Assembly: GCA_963753105.1 (NCBI GenBank)
Contig: CAVWBD010000006.1
Location: forward strand, 159,045-223,044
DNA: 64,000 nucleotides
Direction: 5' to 3'
DNA from: SZUA-36 sp963753105
Lineage (GTDB): Bacteria > Pseudomonadota > Gammaproteobacteria > Xanthomonadales > SZUA-36
The notes below the pieces were generated by a model. It searched no databases and was not told where the DNA came from. It worked only from the letters and a program-made list of their open reading frames with translations. This document shows positions 1 through 9,451 of this stretch, piece by piece; position 1 is the stretch's first letter; every line of letters begins with the position of its first letter. A program made the position numbers and the translations under genes.

Positions 1-510
1 CGCGAAAAAAGTCAAGAGCGACAGCATACCCTCCAGGAAAGACGAGGGCTCGTGGTTTGTTCGCCTCGTCGCCGAATCGGGTTCCATGCAAGACCACAGC
101 GATGTCCTCGGTCAGCTTCACAACAGCGTGGATGGCCTGGATTCAAATGATATCAAGGAGCTGGCGCCGTTCGGTCACAAGGCAGCAAATACCTGAGCCT
201 CACGTTTGAGCATGATGAGTCACGGATGCAGGGGCGGGCTACACCTCCGATTACCGGGCCATAACGAAGCAGCCCGAGGGTGAATGGCTCTTCCTGGTGC
301 GGGCGTCCGAAGATGCCCAGGAAATCACCCTGCGCTGGGAAGGTGACGACAAATTGCTGCGCAAGGCCTTGTTGAGAAACGAACAAACCGGGGAAGTGGT
401 TCGAATACGCCCCGAGAGAGCTACCAGTTCCAGAATTCAGCTGGCGGAAACTGGTTAGCTGGGTAGTGAAAAGCAAGGTGAAATGGGACCGGAATATCAA
501 GCCTGAATAA
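1..510 (+). CDS. 3' end of an exported protein gene, frame-broken
   Basis: This is the tail of a gene that starts left of the window. No frame is open throughout, but consecutive segments in shifting frames read as one protein: GSWFVRLVAESGS and GLDSNDIKEL (about 47-180), YTSDYRAITKQPEGEWLF (about 240-300), EGDDKLLRKALL, and a last segment ending VKWDRNIKPE at the TAA at 508-510. Frame changes fall near 185, 235, 420 and 460. The composition suggests a beta-rich C-terminal domain of a secreted protein. I do not recognise the family. The stop lies six bases before a strong inverted repeat. The shifts may be base-calling errors. Confidence 0.4.
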
Positions 511-515
511 AAAAA

Positions 516-539
516 GCCCGCGGCAGGATCGCCGCGGGC
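516..539 (-). terminator. Intrinsic terminator
   Basis: A perfect 9-bp stem GCCCGCGGC/GCCGCGGGC with a six-base loop is followed on the minus strand by a run of seven T (509-515). It suits termination of the minus-strand PD40 gene whose stop is at 619, and sits just after the stop of the plus-strand gene, so it may serve both. Confidence 0.8.
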
Positions 540-618
540 CCTGTTAACGCTTTGATCGGGTTTTTCCTTGATGACCATTTGCCTGCGTGGGGAGGTATGC
601 GCTTTCCAGGTGATCCCC

Positions 619-1647
619 TTACCGAAAATCCTCTTCTTTAAGCCCCGCTTTCAAATCCGCGATAAACCCTACCGATCCACAGGTATCCGTGCTGCCATAA
701 CCGGGTTTTGCTGAAGCTTTTTCCAGGTACTGGAGATCAAACCTGTCGGTTTCTGCTTCCTTCGTTGTTCTTGATGAACCGAAGAAAAAATATTTCCCGT
801 CGGGCGAAACATAGGGTGATGATGCCCTGTCACCCTCGGTGTTCACTGCTTCTCCCATATTGATCAGTTCCGTCCATTGATCTGTGACGTTTCTGAAGGC
901 AATGTAATAGTCAATGGCGCCGATATTCCCCCTTTTCCGGGCACGCAGGCGATCAGGTAACTTTCATGGGCAATATAAAAGCGTTATATAGAGTTTTGAC
1001 AGAATTGACGTGATCGGGGAGTTTCTCAGGCTCGGAATATTGACCGTTAACAAACCTTGACCTGCAAACTGCGGCTGATCTGTCAGCCTTCAGCATTCTC
1101 GTGAAATAAAGAGTTCCATCCCTGGTGACGGTGGGGAAAAATTCATCATCATCAGAGTTGACGGGAACACCGATGTCAAAAGGCTCTCCCCAACCGCCAT
1201 CCACCATTCTTTCGAAACCCAGATATTCTGATTGCCCCATCCTGCAACCGCTTCCTGCCCCTGCTTCGGTCTTGTCAGAGAAAAAGCAACTTGCTTCCGT
1301 CCGGGCTCACGTGGGGTTCAAAGTCGAAATAATCCTTATGTCCGGAAAAGTGACAACTTCCGGATCTGTCCATGAGCCGTTTTTTCATCTTTGAAAAGTA
1401 AATAACCACGGCGCCGCCCGCCATCCTGCGATTACATTTCTTGTCCGTCCGGGCTCATGGAAACATCCCTGTCCATCATCCGGTTGAACACCCCCGGGGC
1501 GAAAAGGGCCGCCGTATCCCCCAGCACAGCCTGGCCCAGGTAAGGCCCCGTGGCTATCGCGGCTTCTTGTGCGAAGGTATTCGTTGTGGTGATTCTGGCA
1601 AGAACTGCCGGGACAAGGAATAACGTAACGAGCAGGGCCTTCTTCAT
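619..1647 (-). CDS. Exported PD40/TolB-like beta-propeller protein (frameshifted)
   Basis: The start ATG at 1645-1647 follows a GGGGGG ribosome-binding stretch. The N-terminus MKKALLVTLFLVPAVLA is a signal peptide. Later segments carry WD40-like Pd (PD40) blades: VSMSPDGQEM, FFPTVTRDGTLYFTR and SSPYVSPDGKYFFFGSS. Such proteins form periplasmic or extracellular propellers; substrate cannot be inferred. Reading moves between frames near 1430-1240 and 950-860, so the protein of about 330 residues is broken at least twice as sequenced. The DNA is continuous and the segments are in order, so frameshift or sequencing error is more likely than loss of sequence. Alternatively it is a young pseudogene. 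Confidence 0.6.
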
Positions 1648-1767
1648 CTGTCCCCCCGAGTTTTCCAGGTAATGCCCTGGACCACGTTCATCACGTGATC
1701 CGGGTGCGGTGAATATATGCCTGTTGGGCGGGGCTGAAATCTGCCATTGGTCACGGGCTTAACAATT

Positions 1768-1783
1768 GAGGTCAGAGTAAAAA
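1768..1783 (+). repeat. Dispersed repeat, long-type half unit
   Basis: GAGGTCAGAGTAAAAA is a half unit of the family found throughout the window. It lies between the PD40 gene and sodB. Confidence 0.65.
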
Positions 1784-1866
1784 TTCCGTCGAACAACAGT
1801 TTCTACAATGGCCCAAATTGTTTGCACGCGCTCCAGGGGCAGTGCGCACGGGTAGAGGCGCGGCGT

Positions 1867-2445
1867 TTAGCCGTAATTCGCGGCCACGAAATCCCAGTTG
1901 AGCAGTTTCCAGACCTCGTCCAGGTACTTCGCGCGCGCGTTCCTGTAATCGATGTAGTAGGCGTGCTCCCATACGTCGATGGTCAGTAGTGGTGTCAGGC
2001 CATCACGCATCGGGTTGGCGGCATTCGACGTGTTCACGATTGCTAATTTGCCGTCCGGGTGTTTCACCAACCAGGTCCAGCCGGAACCGAAATTGCCCAC
2101 GGCCGACTTGGTGAAGGCGTCCTTAAACCCGGCGAAGGAACCGAATGCCTGGTCGATCGCGGCTGCGAGATCGCCTGTTGGCTCGCCGCCGCCGTTCGGG
2201 CTCAGGCCGTTCCAGTAGAAGGTGTGATTCCAGACCTGGGCCGCATTGTTGAAAATGCCGCCCTCGGCTTTCAAGACGATCTCTTCCAGGGAGGCGTCCT
2301 CGAATTCCGTCCCTGGTGACAGATTGTTCAGGTTGGTCACGTAGGCCTGGTGGTGCTTGCCGAAGTGAAAGTCGAGGGTCTCTGCCGAAATGACAGGCTC
2401 CAGGGCGTCGGTGGCAAACGGCAATGGTGGTAGTTCATGGATCAT
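1867..2445 (-). CDS. sodB: Iron superoxide dismutase
   Basis: This cytoplasmic enzyme converts superoxide to peroxide and oxygen. The ATG at 2443-2445 (MIHELPPLPF) gives 192 residues, the usual SodB length, and has a GGGAG ribosome-binding site; an upstream in-frame extension of 15 codons is not expected. Metal ligands are visible at the family positions: His27 in the HFGKHH motif, His near 74 in VWNHTFYW, and Asp/His in DVWEHAYYIDY. Both Fe-type signatures (AAQVWNHTFYW, DVWEHAYY) are present. The frame is intact. The gene stands alone, flanked by dispersed repeats on both sides. Confidence 0.97.
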   Translation of the reverse strand: MIHELPPLPFATDALEPVISAETLDFHFGKHHQAYVTNLNNLSPGTEFEDASLEEIVLKAEGGIFNNAAQVWNHTFYWNGLSPNGGGEPTGDLAAAIDQAFGSFAGFKDAFTKSAVGNFGSGWTWLVKHPDGKLAIVNTSNAANPMRDGLTPLLTIDVWEHAYYIDYRNARAKYLDEVWKLLNWDFVAANYG

Positions 2446-2538
2446 GATGGGTCTCCCGGTGATTGTGGTTAATATCAGTTCTTTCCCCATACATAGGGGT
2501 GACTATGCCGTTCATAAAGTGATAATGCAGGAAATTTT

Positions 2539-2568
2539 GGGGTCAGAATCAAGTGCCAGAGTAAGAAC
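2539..2568 (+). repeat. Dispersed repeat, long type
   Basis: A full 30-base unit: GGGGTCAGAATCAAGTGCC followed by AGAGTAAGAAC. It lies between the convergently read ends of the sodB promoter region and the rhodanese gene. Confidence 0.85.
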
Positions 2569-2589
2569 TGCCGGCAGCGAAAAAACTGG

Positions 2590-3077
2590 TCAATCATCCA
2601 CTATCGTTCTACGGTCAGGGTGCATTATGGATGAGACGAATCCTGCCGCAAGCATTTCTTCTACCTGATCGGGGTCCAGTTCCTCATGAGCAACGTTGTA
2701 CAGCGGCAACTCGTAATCATTCCATCCACGCAACCCTGTTTTCATCGAGGCTACGTTTTCATATCCCATCCATTGCATCGTTTGAGCGGCCAGCACACTG
2801 CGGTTGCCTGAGCGGCAGATTACGATAATCTCACGATCCCTCGCTTCAATGAGCTTCCGGGACTGCGTCTTCGTATTCGTGTTCGCAGGTGGTTTCCAGG
2901 ATACCGCGGGTACCAGCATGGAATTTCGTATGTGATAAGCTGAAAATTCACATTCTTCCCGAATATCAAGTATAAGTACTTCGTCATTCACGCCTCGGCG
3001 TTCTTCGACATCCCATGGAAACAACTCCCTGATTTCCAGTTGGGCTTCTTGACAATATCTTTAAATGCTTTCGCCAT
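2590..3077 (-). CDS. Rhodanese-like domain protein (frameshifted)
   Basis: A single-domain sulfurtransferase-type protein of about 160 residues. The active-site loop is CRSGNRS, preceded by the domain start LILDIREECEFSAYHI. The natural start is probably the ATG at 3075-3077 (MAKAFKDIVK), which joins the main frame only if one G is restored near 3040. Two further compensating shifts flank the middle: restoring a G near 2913 and removing an A near 2866 gives GILETTCEHEYEDAVPEL, the usual linker of this family, in place of the out-of-frame stretch seen. All three lesions are single-base changes in short homopolymers, which points to base-calling error. Function beyond sulfur transfer is unknown. 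Confidence 0.75.
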
Positions 3078-3180
3078 GATGAGCCTTGCGTTTGATCTTG
3101 ATGGACAGCATTGGATTCCTCGCACCGTGCGGGGAAAAGTACTGGCAATGTCCCAGGTTGCAATGTATTACGGAATAATT

Positions 3181-3197
3181 GAGGTCAGAGTAAGAAC
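3181..3197 (+). repeat. Dispersed repeat, half unit
   Basis: GAGGTCAGAGTAAGAAC directly precedes the FKBP remnant, the same arrangement as the full unit next to the intact FKBP gene at 25.7 kb. Confidence 0.75.
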
Positions 3198-3199
3198 TA

Positions 3200-3292
3200 T
3201 ATCTTGGCACCCCTTCACGCTGTTTGGTCCCGAACATTTCCACTACAAATATCAAGGTCGCATTAGGCGGCTTCGGTCCCTTTACCCGCCTG
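3200..3292 (-). pseudogene. Remnant of an FKBP-type peptidyl-prolyl isomerase gene (3' end only)
   Basis: The minus strand reads PPNATLIFVVEMFGTK, matching the C-terminus of the three FKBP genes in this window (PPNATLIFIVELFGIK at 57.6 kb). Nothing of the upstream domain remains and the family stop codon is lost. The bases between repeat and coding remnant (TATACCTTGGC versus TATATCTTGGC) match the segment at 25.69 kb, so repeat and gene end were copied or retained together. Confidence 0.7.
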
Positions 3293-3295
3293 CCG

Positions 3296-3350
3296 AATCT
3301 GAAAAAAGCTGTCGTTTTTTGAAATCGGTCAGCTTTCTTCAGTTTCGTAG
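3296..3350 (+). promoter_or_regulatory. Shared upstream element, copy A
   Basis: GAATCTGAAAAAAGCT, then TTTTTTGAAATCGGTCAGC, then TTCTTCAGT. Closely related sequence occurs at 12434 and 58168 on the plus strand and at 6680 and 15725 on the minus strand, each 70-140 bases before a start codon of an exported protein gene. It is probably a promoter or leader; the A6/T6 arms can pair around a seven-base loop. Confidence 0.6.
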
Positions 3351-3419
3351 GAAACTGGATGTCGATGGTGCTTGAATCAGCCTCGGGAGAGCAACCTGTA
3401 GTCAATGGAGGTTTGAATC

Positions 3420-4499
3420 ATGAGAAATTTGAATTCCGGGAAATTATTACCCTTCCTGGCCTTACTGCTAATTGCATTGGCCCTGCCATCTCTCGCTACG
3501 GCAGCCACGGTGACAAAGGTCATCGATGCCGATGGCTTCGACAGGATCATCGTTCTTTCTTCCTATGATGTCGACATCGTGCAGGGAGTGGAATTTCAAG
3601 TCGAGGTAACGGTGGACAGGAAATATGAAGACGCCATCGAGGTATGGAAAGATGATTCCATGTTGATAATGGGGGTGGGTCAAGGCCCCTACAACTTTTC
3701 GACACTGAAGGCACGGGTGACGCTACCCACGCTGGATTCGATTGAAATTCTCGGCGCGGGCAACGTCACTTTGTCTGGATTCGCCCAGCACGAACTGGCG
3801 GTCAAGATCGTCGGCACCGGCAGAGTCGGGGGTGAATCGCTATGGATCGACGAACTGGACCTGAAGGTACTCGGCACCGGCGGTGTGGACTTTGGAAATA
3901 TCGGGCCCCTGCTATATGCGGACGTGGGGTTAAACGGTGTCAACGAGTCCACGCTGAACATGGCTGACGGTTCCACGATCAGTGGTGTCCTGGTAGGCAT
4001 AACCCGGTTGAACTACTGGGGTAGCGACGTGCGCCTCGACTTGATGAAAATCGGTTTCTCGCAGACCAAGTGGCTGGGCGAGTCTCCCGGCACCCAGGGT
4101 CCGTCGCCAATCGGGTCCGGCCATTCCGGCTCATGGTATGCCAGCGAGCAAAGCGGTCATGGATTCTCCATCGGAGTCGGTACCAGGGCAGACGGAACAC
4201 CCCTGGTGGTGGTGTACTGGTATACCTATGATGATCTTGGCAACCCCATATTCCTGGTAGGGAGCGGTGTGCCCAACGGCAACGTGCTTGAAGTCAACTT
4301 CAAGTCACCCGTCGGCATGGTATTTGGTGAGTTTGATCCCGACAGCGTGGTGCGTGAAGCAGGTGGTGTCGGACGTTTCGAGTTTTTGGACAAAGATAAC
4401 GGGGTGTTCGATTACTTTCCCTCTGATTTCACCGCGTCGGCCTGGGGGCATACGCCAATAACATCATTGCCGCTGGAGAAAGTTCGTATTCAGCACTAG
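3420..4499 (+). CDS. Exported GIN-domain (DUF2807) protein with C-terminal SGSW module, copy 1
   Basis: 359 residues; ATG after GGAGG with nine-base spacing. A signal peptide covers about residues 1-28 (ending LATAA). Residues 35-215 are a DUF2807/GIN repeat domain (FDRIIVLSSYDVDIVQG, ILGAGNVTLSG, KVLGTGGVDFG), a beta-helical fold found in surface or periplasmic proteins. Residues 235-350 carry the module beginning GSGHSGSWYASEQSGHGFSI and continuing VVYWYTYDDLGNPIFL. The frame is intact. A paralogue of 360 residues lies at 12563. It is convergent with the membrane-AraC pseudogene. Binding partner unknown. Confidence 0.85.
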   Translation: MRNLNSGKLLPFLALLLIALALPSLATAATVTKVIDADGFDRIIVLSSYDVDIVQGVEFQVEVTVDRKYEDAIEVWKDDSMLIMGVGQGPYNFSTLKARVTLPTLDSIEILGAGNVTLSGFAQHELAVKIVGTGRVGGESLWIDELDLKVLGTGGVDFGNIGPLLYADVGLNGVNESTLNMADGSTISGVLVGITRLNYWGSDVRLDLMKIGFSQTKWLGESPGTQGPSPIGSGHSGSWYASEQSGHGFSIGVGTRADGTPLVVVYWYTYDDLGNPIFLVGSGVPNGNVLEVNFKSPVGMVFGEFDPDSVVREAGGVGRFEFLDKDNGVFDYFPSDFTASAWGHTPITSLPLEKVRIQH

Positions 4500-4541
4500 G
4501 CAGTAGGAGATTTCTGCAAATCAGCCCGGGGCCGGAAGCAT

Positions 4542-5652
4542 TCAGTCCATCGGTGTTTCCGGCCCTTTTGGCAGATGCAGGTTGCGGAATTCATTGGGCG
4601 TCATGCCCTTGATCTCCTTGAATGCCTTGTTGAACGGCGACAGGGACCGGTAGCCCATATCCAGCGCGATGGTCAGCACCGGCAGGTGCCGGGTCTCGGG
4701 CTCAACCAGCAACCGCGCCACTTCCCTGACACGGTACTCGTTCAGGAAGCGGTTGAAGTTCCGGTAACCCAGATGGCCGTTGATCAGACGGCGCAGGCGG
4801 TACTCTTTCACACCCAGTTGGTCTGCCAGGCTGCGGATTGTGAAACCTTCTTCCCGAAAGACCTTTTCTTCCTGCATCAGGCGTTCGAGTTCATCGATGA
4901 CCAAAACACCGGTTTCGCCGCTTGAAGTACCGATTTCCTCGGGGTAGGCCGACGGGAAAATCTCCGGGGTTGCACTCTGGGTCCGGTCAGCGCGTATACC
5001 CAAAAACCGCGTGCACACAGCGATGACCAAATGAAAAATACACCCGTGGTAACGCTGTCCACGAACTGGGAACGCGCTGTGCCAAGCTGGTAGAACTCCT
5101 TGGCATTGATCAGCAGGATGACGATGCCACCAACCACGACGCTGGACACGCGGGCGCGCCTGCGGCTTTCGACCAGGTCTGTGCGCCAATCCCTGAGCGC
5201 GACATAGAGCGCCAGTCCAACCATCAGGGTGTGCAGGGCGATAAAGGGGATCAACCACAGGCCGTGGTTGTTCACATCCGAACGCATGAACCGTGCACGA
5301 CGCCCCGGAAGTCGCCGAACGTCAGGTAGTGGCCCACGACAGCGGCCGCCATGTACGCCAGGTACAGCAACAGGTATGACCACCGCCAATGAAACGAATC
5401 CTCGAACAGGGATTTTGCGAGCAACCAGAATAAAAACGGCGAAGCCAGCGCCAGCAAGTTAAGGGGGATCTCCAGCGCAGTCCACCCCCACTCGAGGGTC
5501 ATCGTAAACAGGTACGTGGCAGCGAGGCACAGGGAGAAAAGGGAACCCAGGATCAAACTCGGTTTGTGTTGGCTCTCCCTGAGCAGGATGAACGCCAACA
5601 GGATCAGCATTGCGGTGTTGCCGGATAGAAAAAACAAATCGAGCGGTAACAT
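4542..5652 (-). pseudogene. Membrane-bound AraC-family regulator, copy 1 (two frameshifts)
   Basis: Homologous to the gene at 13691-14804. The N-terminal half has six to seven membrane helices (MLPLDLFFLSGNTAMLILLA onward); the C-terminal half is an AraC/HTH_18 domain (FTIRSLADQLGVKEYRLRRL, GYRSLSPFNKAFKEIKGMTP). Against copy 2, one base is missing near 5293 and one near 5029, so the helices and the DNA-binding domain are in different frames. I prefer the ATG at 5650-5652 over a GTG 33 bases upstream. Proteins of this layout relay a membrane signal to nearby promoters. Decay or base-calling error are both possible; the neighbouring outer-membrane gene is clearly degraded, which favours decay. 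Confidence 0.7.
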
Positions 5653-5788
5653 GATTGCCCACCATTTGCCAACGGAGATGAGCACCAGAGTATCTCATTT
5701 CCAGGGTCGGGCGGACAATGTGCGGTTGGTCAGGGGGTATCCGCCGGGAAACCGGTTCACCGGACCCGGCGGGTTTGGGCCCGGTTAT

Positions 5789-6603
5789 TCAGCATGTTGA
5801 GTGGAAGAAAATATCGTTGTCACAATGCCTCGGAATTGCATAGCCGACACCGATCGAAAAAATTGCCGGGTTGAATTGGCTATCGACAAAATAGTCACCC
5901 CGTGACTGCTTGATGCTTGAGTGCCAGGTAACGCAGGTTGGCGTTGAACAGCCAGCCACGTTTTCCAAGTGGTAGTTCGAAACGGGCGGTCAGGCCCCAG
6001 GCCCAGTCATTTTCGATTGATGCCCGGTTTCCCCTCGACGACAGATCCCACCACGCCTGCTCGCTGCCGTAGTTAACGAGTGCAAGAACGAGCTGGCGTA
6101 GAGGTCGAATGATCGATCCGGGGTCAGGTGGATGTTGAGACCCAGGCTGAGCGGAGCAAAGCCGGTGATGCTGACGTCATTGCGGAAGTGGCCACGGGAA
6201 ATGCTGTTGGAGATACCGAACTCCGCGGCGCCCAGGATTCCGAGTTCGATGCCGAAGCGTGGTGAGGCGCGGTATTCAGCCTGGAAGCCTGCACCGGCGC
6301 CGGCGCGGATGTCAAAACCAACACCGCTGTGGCCGATGGAAGTTGATATCGAGTTCCCGGTCGGGTTGACCCAGGCGGAGGTTAAGATTCACGGAGACGC
6401 CTGTGATTTTCGTCCTGTTTTAACGGTTTGGCGGTGCCCGGTGACCCGGGGCCGGCAGTCGCAGTGCCCTCCTGGTTTGATGCCTGGGCGGGCTCGCTGC
6501 CGGTGTTGCCGGCCAATTCATCGGCCGTTGACGGGGCAGGGCGGAACAGTGTGAACAAAACGAATCCAAGCAGTACTATTTCTCGCAAAAGTTGGCCGTT
6601 CAT
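5789..6603 (-). pseudogene. Outer-membrane beta-barrel protein, copy 1 (degraded)
   Basis: Equivalent of the intact gene at 14882-15649. The signal peptide and Gly/Pro/Ala-rich linker are intact (MNGQLLREIVLLGFVLF; GTATAGPGSPGTAKPLKQDE), then insertions near 6380-6400 and shifts near 6085 and 5925 break the barrel. The C-terminus runs past the normal terminal Phe (SIGVGYAI...) to a TGA at 5789-5791. The several small lesions and altered end show loss of function. It lies upstream of the AraC-like pseudogene in the same direction, as in copy 2. Confidence 0.7.
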
Positions 6604-6679
6604 GTTGAATCTCCCAGGTTCCATCAGCTTGCGGGTGTTTGGCCACCCACGGCTGATTAAATGCCCTGGAGATGAGGCT

Positions 6680-6740
6680 GTCTTCTTCTTACTGAAGAAT
6701 GTTGATGGATTTCAAAATACGGCAGCTTTTTCAATTATCC
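6680..6740 (-). promoter_or_regulatory. Shared upstream element, copy D
   Basis: On the minus strand: AATTGAAAAAGCTGCCGTA, TTTTGAAATCCATCAACA, TTCTTCAGTAAG. It lies about 80 bases before the outer-membrane protein start and is inverted relative to copy A, so the two copies bound the 3.4-kb cassette. Confidence 0.6.
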
Positions 6741-6932
6741 GCAGGCAAACCTTCTTCTGCCGATGCCGTTTGCGTCGCCGGACCACCAGCAGGCTGAATA
6801 CCGTGAATTACCCGGGTGTGACCATGGGCACTTTGGTACTGGAACCGAAGCGCTGGGTTGCAGGGCGATCACCGGATTTGAACATCGGTCAGTCATGATC
6901 TGACCCCAAATTCTTCAAACGCGAGGACCAGC

Positions 6933-7844
6933 ATGAGCAAGACTACAATCGCATTTCTGGCCAGCCTGTTTGCTGGCCCTCACCCCAATGCAACTGGCGG
7001 GTTATGAAAAAACGGACAGCCATGGGCTGGATATTCACTACCGGATTTTTGGTGAAGGCGAGCCGGTGCTGGTGGTGGGGGGAAGCCCCGGGGATAATTC
7101 AAACCGGTACCTGAGCCTATGCGAATTACTGTCAGCGGATTTCAGCTGCATCCTGGTGGATCAGAGGGGCACCGGAAAATCCTATCCCGAAACCTATGAT
7201 GCCTCGACCCTGTCCATCGATCTGACGCTGGACGACTTTTTCGAAGCCATCCGTAAAGAGCTGGGCCTGGAAACCTGGCGCGTCTCGGGTTTTCCTACGG
7301 CGGTTACCTGTCATCGCTGTACGCGCACTTCTTTCCCGCCTCGGTCGATACACTCGTTCTGCTCGTTTCAATGGGGCTGAACGCCGGTGCGTTTGGACAT
7401 TTCAAGGACAATATTTTCTCCGGCATGAGCGCGGAGGACATGCTCAAGTATCGTATCAGGGATGACGCCGAGCGCAAGGCAGCCGACCCTGTTCACGCAC
7501 TGGTGGAACGCATCCGGGCCATGATGCCGGGCTATTTTTTATGGGTCAGCGCAAAGCGGCACTGCTGGTGACTGAAACCATGACGGATGCGGATTTTCAA
7601 CTTCGAACTGGGAAACTACATCTGGCCGGAAATCGATGAGCGCAAGCTCGACCTGACCAGGATGGAACCGGCATTTTCAGGGCCGACGCTGATCCTGCAC
7701 GGGCGGCAGGATCCGCTGGGCGAATCCGTGGCGCTTGAACTACTGGATTACTACAAGGATGCGAACCTCGTTTTGATCGAAAAGGCAGGCCATTACTCGT
7801 GGCTCGAACAGCCGGACAGGGTATTGGAGGCCGATCAGGGATAA
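6933..7844 (+). CDS. Exported alpha/beta hydrolase (frameshifted)
   Basis: About 300 residues of an alpha/beta-hydrolase of the proline-iminopeptidase-like type. The ATG at 6933 follows GAGGA and opens a signal peptide (MSKTTIAFLASLFA). Core motifs are HYRIFGEGEPVLVVGGSPG (oxyanion loop), DQRGTGKSYPE, the nucleophile elbow GFSYGGYLSS (visible after removing one base near 7288), the Asp loop LILHGRQDPLG and the His loop EKAGHYSWLEQP. Frame changes occur near 6978, 7288, 7545 and 7590, mostly in short homopolymers (CCC, TTTT). All catalytic elements are present, so the gene may be intact in the organism. Substrate unknown. Confidence 0.65.
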
Positions 7845-7945
7845 AACAGGGGTGTCACCGGAACCGGCCGGGATTGAACAATAGGTCGGCGGCGCGAGAT
7901 CCCTCGACCTTGCGCCAGGACCAGTTGTCGGTTCGGCGATAAACC

Positions 7946-8258
7946 CTAGAAGATCGCCATACCCGTGATGTACGGGTGGATTACCACGACGACCACGAAT
8001 ACCACAACGCTGATCGCCAGGCCCCTGATCTCCCTTCCCCAGCCCCGGCACGGGCTGTTTGACCCATTCGCCATCGCGCCGGTTGATCAGCGCCGCAATT
8101 GACAGGATCGCCCAGATGAACATGGTGCCAAACAGCACGATCGAGCGGCTGTCGCCGTTCATCATCAGGTGTGCGAAGGCCCAGATGCTGACGCCCGTGA
8201 GTTGCGGGTGGCGCACGATCCTGCTTGATGCGGGACGGGTAACAAGGGAGTTTAAATA
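7946..8258 (-). pseudogene. NnrU-family membrane protein, 3' fragment
   Basis: Minus-strand reading SSRIVRHPQLTGVSIWAF, LMMNGDSRSIVLFGTMFIWA and, after removing one G near 8040, VPGWGREIRGLAISVVVF and HPYITGMAIF before a TAG at 7946-7948. These match the C-terminal half of NnrU/isoprenylcysteine-methyltransferase-like membrane proteins. The N-terminal half is missing: homology stops near 8258 and unrelated sequence leading to the NERD gene follows. This is a truncated remnant. Confidence 0.6.
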
Positions 8259-8300
8259 GTCAAAAACTAGAAACAGCAGCAGTTTAGAAGGGAAAAACAC

Positions 8301-8945
8301 ATGGAAGGGGTTGTCTTTTTTGTTTTTCTAATTGCGCTACTCAGCGCAATGCTCAAGTCGCCTGTCATCAAGGGCAAGCTCGGCGAATTCAAAGTCACTC
8401 AACTACTCAAAGAAAGCACCTTCAGCCACCCACTTACCTGGTGCTGGATGGCGATGTCACGATACCTTCAGTGAATGGCACCACCCAAGTAAGACCATGT
8501 CGTGGTGTATCCCTGTGGCATTTTTGTGCTCAAAACCAAGAATTACTCGGGTTGGATATTTGGGTACGCAAGACGCACAGTGGACACAGACCACCCGTGG
8601 CAGGAAGTTCCGGTTCCAGAACCCGATCCGGCAAAACTATGCCCACATAAAGGCTGCTCGAAGCTATCACTGGTCTGGACGAGAGCAGCATTTCATTCCA
8701 TCATGGTGTTTGTCGGTGATGCCATGTTCAAAACCATGATCCCGGACGAGAGTGTGTTTTGCCGCCGACCTGGTTGACCGTATCAAGCTCAAAAGCAGGC
8801 GCTTGCTTTCAGATTCAGAAGTGATTCGCTGCAACGAATGCCATCAGGGCAGGGCGGTTGGGAGCCCGGCTTCAAAACAGACAGAGGCTCATGTTGAAGC
8901 GCTGGGTGAACGGGTTGCCGGAGAAAGGAGCAGGCGCGGCATTCT
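8301..8945 (+). CDS. NERD-domain (nuclease-related) protein, frameshifted
   Basis: ATG at 8301 after GAAGGGA. Residues 1-16 are a hydrophobic membrane segment (EGVVFFVFLIALLSAM). Then the NERD motifs follow in order across shifting frames: IKGKLGEFKVTQLLKE, YLVLDGDVTIPSVNGTTQ, CGIFVLKTKNYSGWIFG, QWTQTTRGRKFRFQNPIRQN, IMVFVGDAMFKTMIP, and a tail LLSDSEV plus QTEAHVEALGERVAGE. NERD domains are related to restriction-type nucleases; cellular role is poorly known. At least four one-base shifts occur (near 8425, 8490, 8560, 8650). The end is approximate. It is divergent from the NnrU remnant and precedes the NYN gene. Confidence 0.6.
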
Positions 8946-9440
8946 CAAAGGGCGTTACCGGTGGTTTGAAAAAGGACCGGTGTCAGTATCGTGGATAAAG
9001 TTGGTCGCTCTTGAATTATCTTTGCCATTGTTCTCGCGCAAGGGCGCTGGGGATCACATTCAGGAGTCCATCCGCAACCTGGGTTCAGTCACCACCCCAA
9101 AAACAGCCGGTAACAAGGCCAACAGATCCGCGAACACCGGGACATCGACACCCAGGCTTCAAACACAGTAGAAGCAACGCAGATTCCTGCGCAAAACCCA
9201 CAATCACCCTTGGCAGTTCTTCAGCAGCAACAACAGGCCAGGGAAGCGGCACAGCACCAGCAGTGGGGGATCACTCGCTGCGGCTATTCGATCGACACCA
9301 ACCGTTGTGCCTGCTACGACCGCAAGAGCATGAGCAAGAACGACCGTCGAATTCGAGCGCTGTAAGAACCTGGCCACAGGTGGAAGAAATTCAACTTTGG
9401 CAAGGAACGAAGTTGTATTGTGAAATCTCAAGGCAATAAC
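8946..9440 (+). other. Coding debris between NERD and NYN genes, not identified
   Basis: No frame is open throughout. A glutamine-rich stretch (LAVLQQQQQAREAAQHQQ) is followed by a cysteine-rich segment (ITRCGYSIDTNRCACYDRKS) ending with a TAA at 9364-9366, or running on if a base is lost. Upstream is a possible membrane helix around 9010-9050. The Cys-rich end faintly resembles C-termini of Zot-like filamentous-phage proteins, but the P-loop domain of that family is absent, so I do not assign it. It may be the frame-broken C-terminal extension of the NERD gene. Confidence 0.3.
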
Positions 9441-9451
9441 AGAGGCAAATC

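Noticed and set aside
8946..9440. Zot-like filamentous phage protein
   Set aside because: Only a Cys-rich end faintly fits; no P-loop domain and no other phage gene is near.
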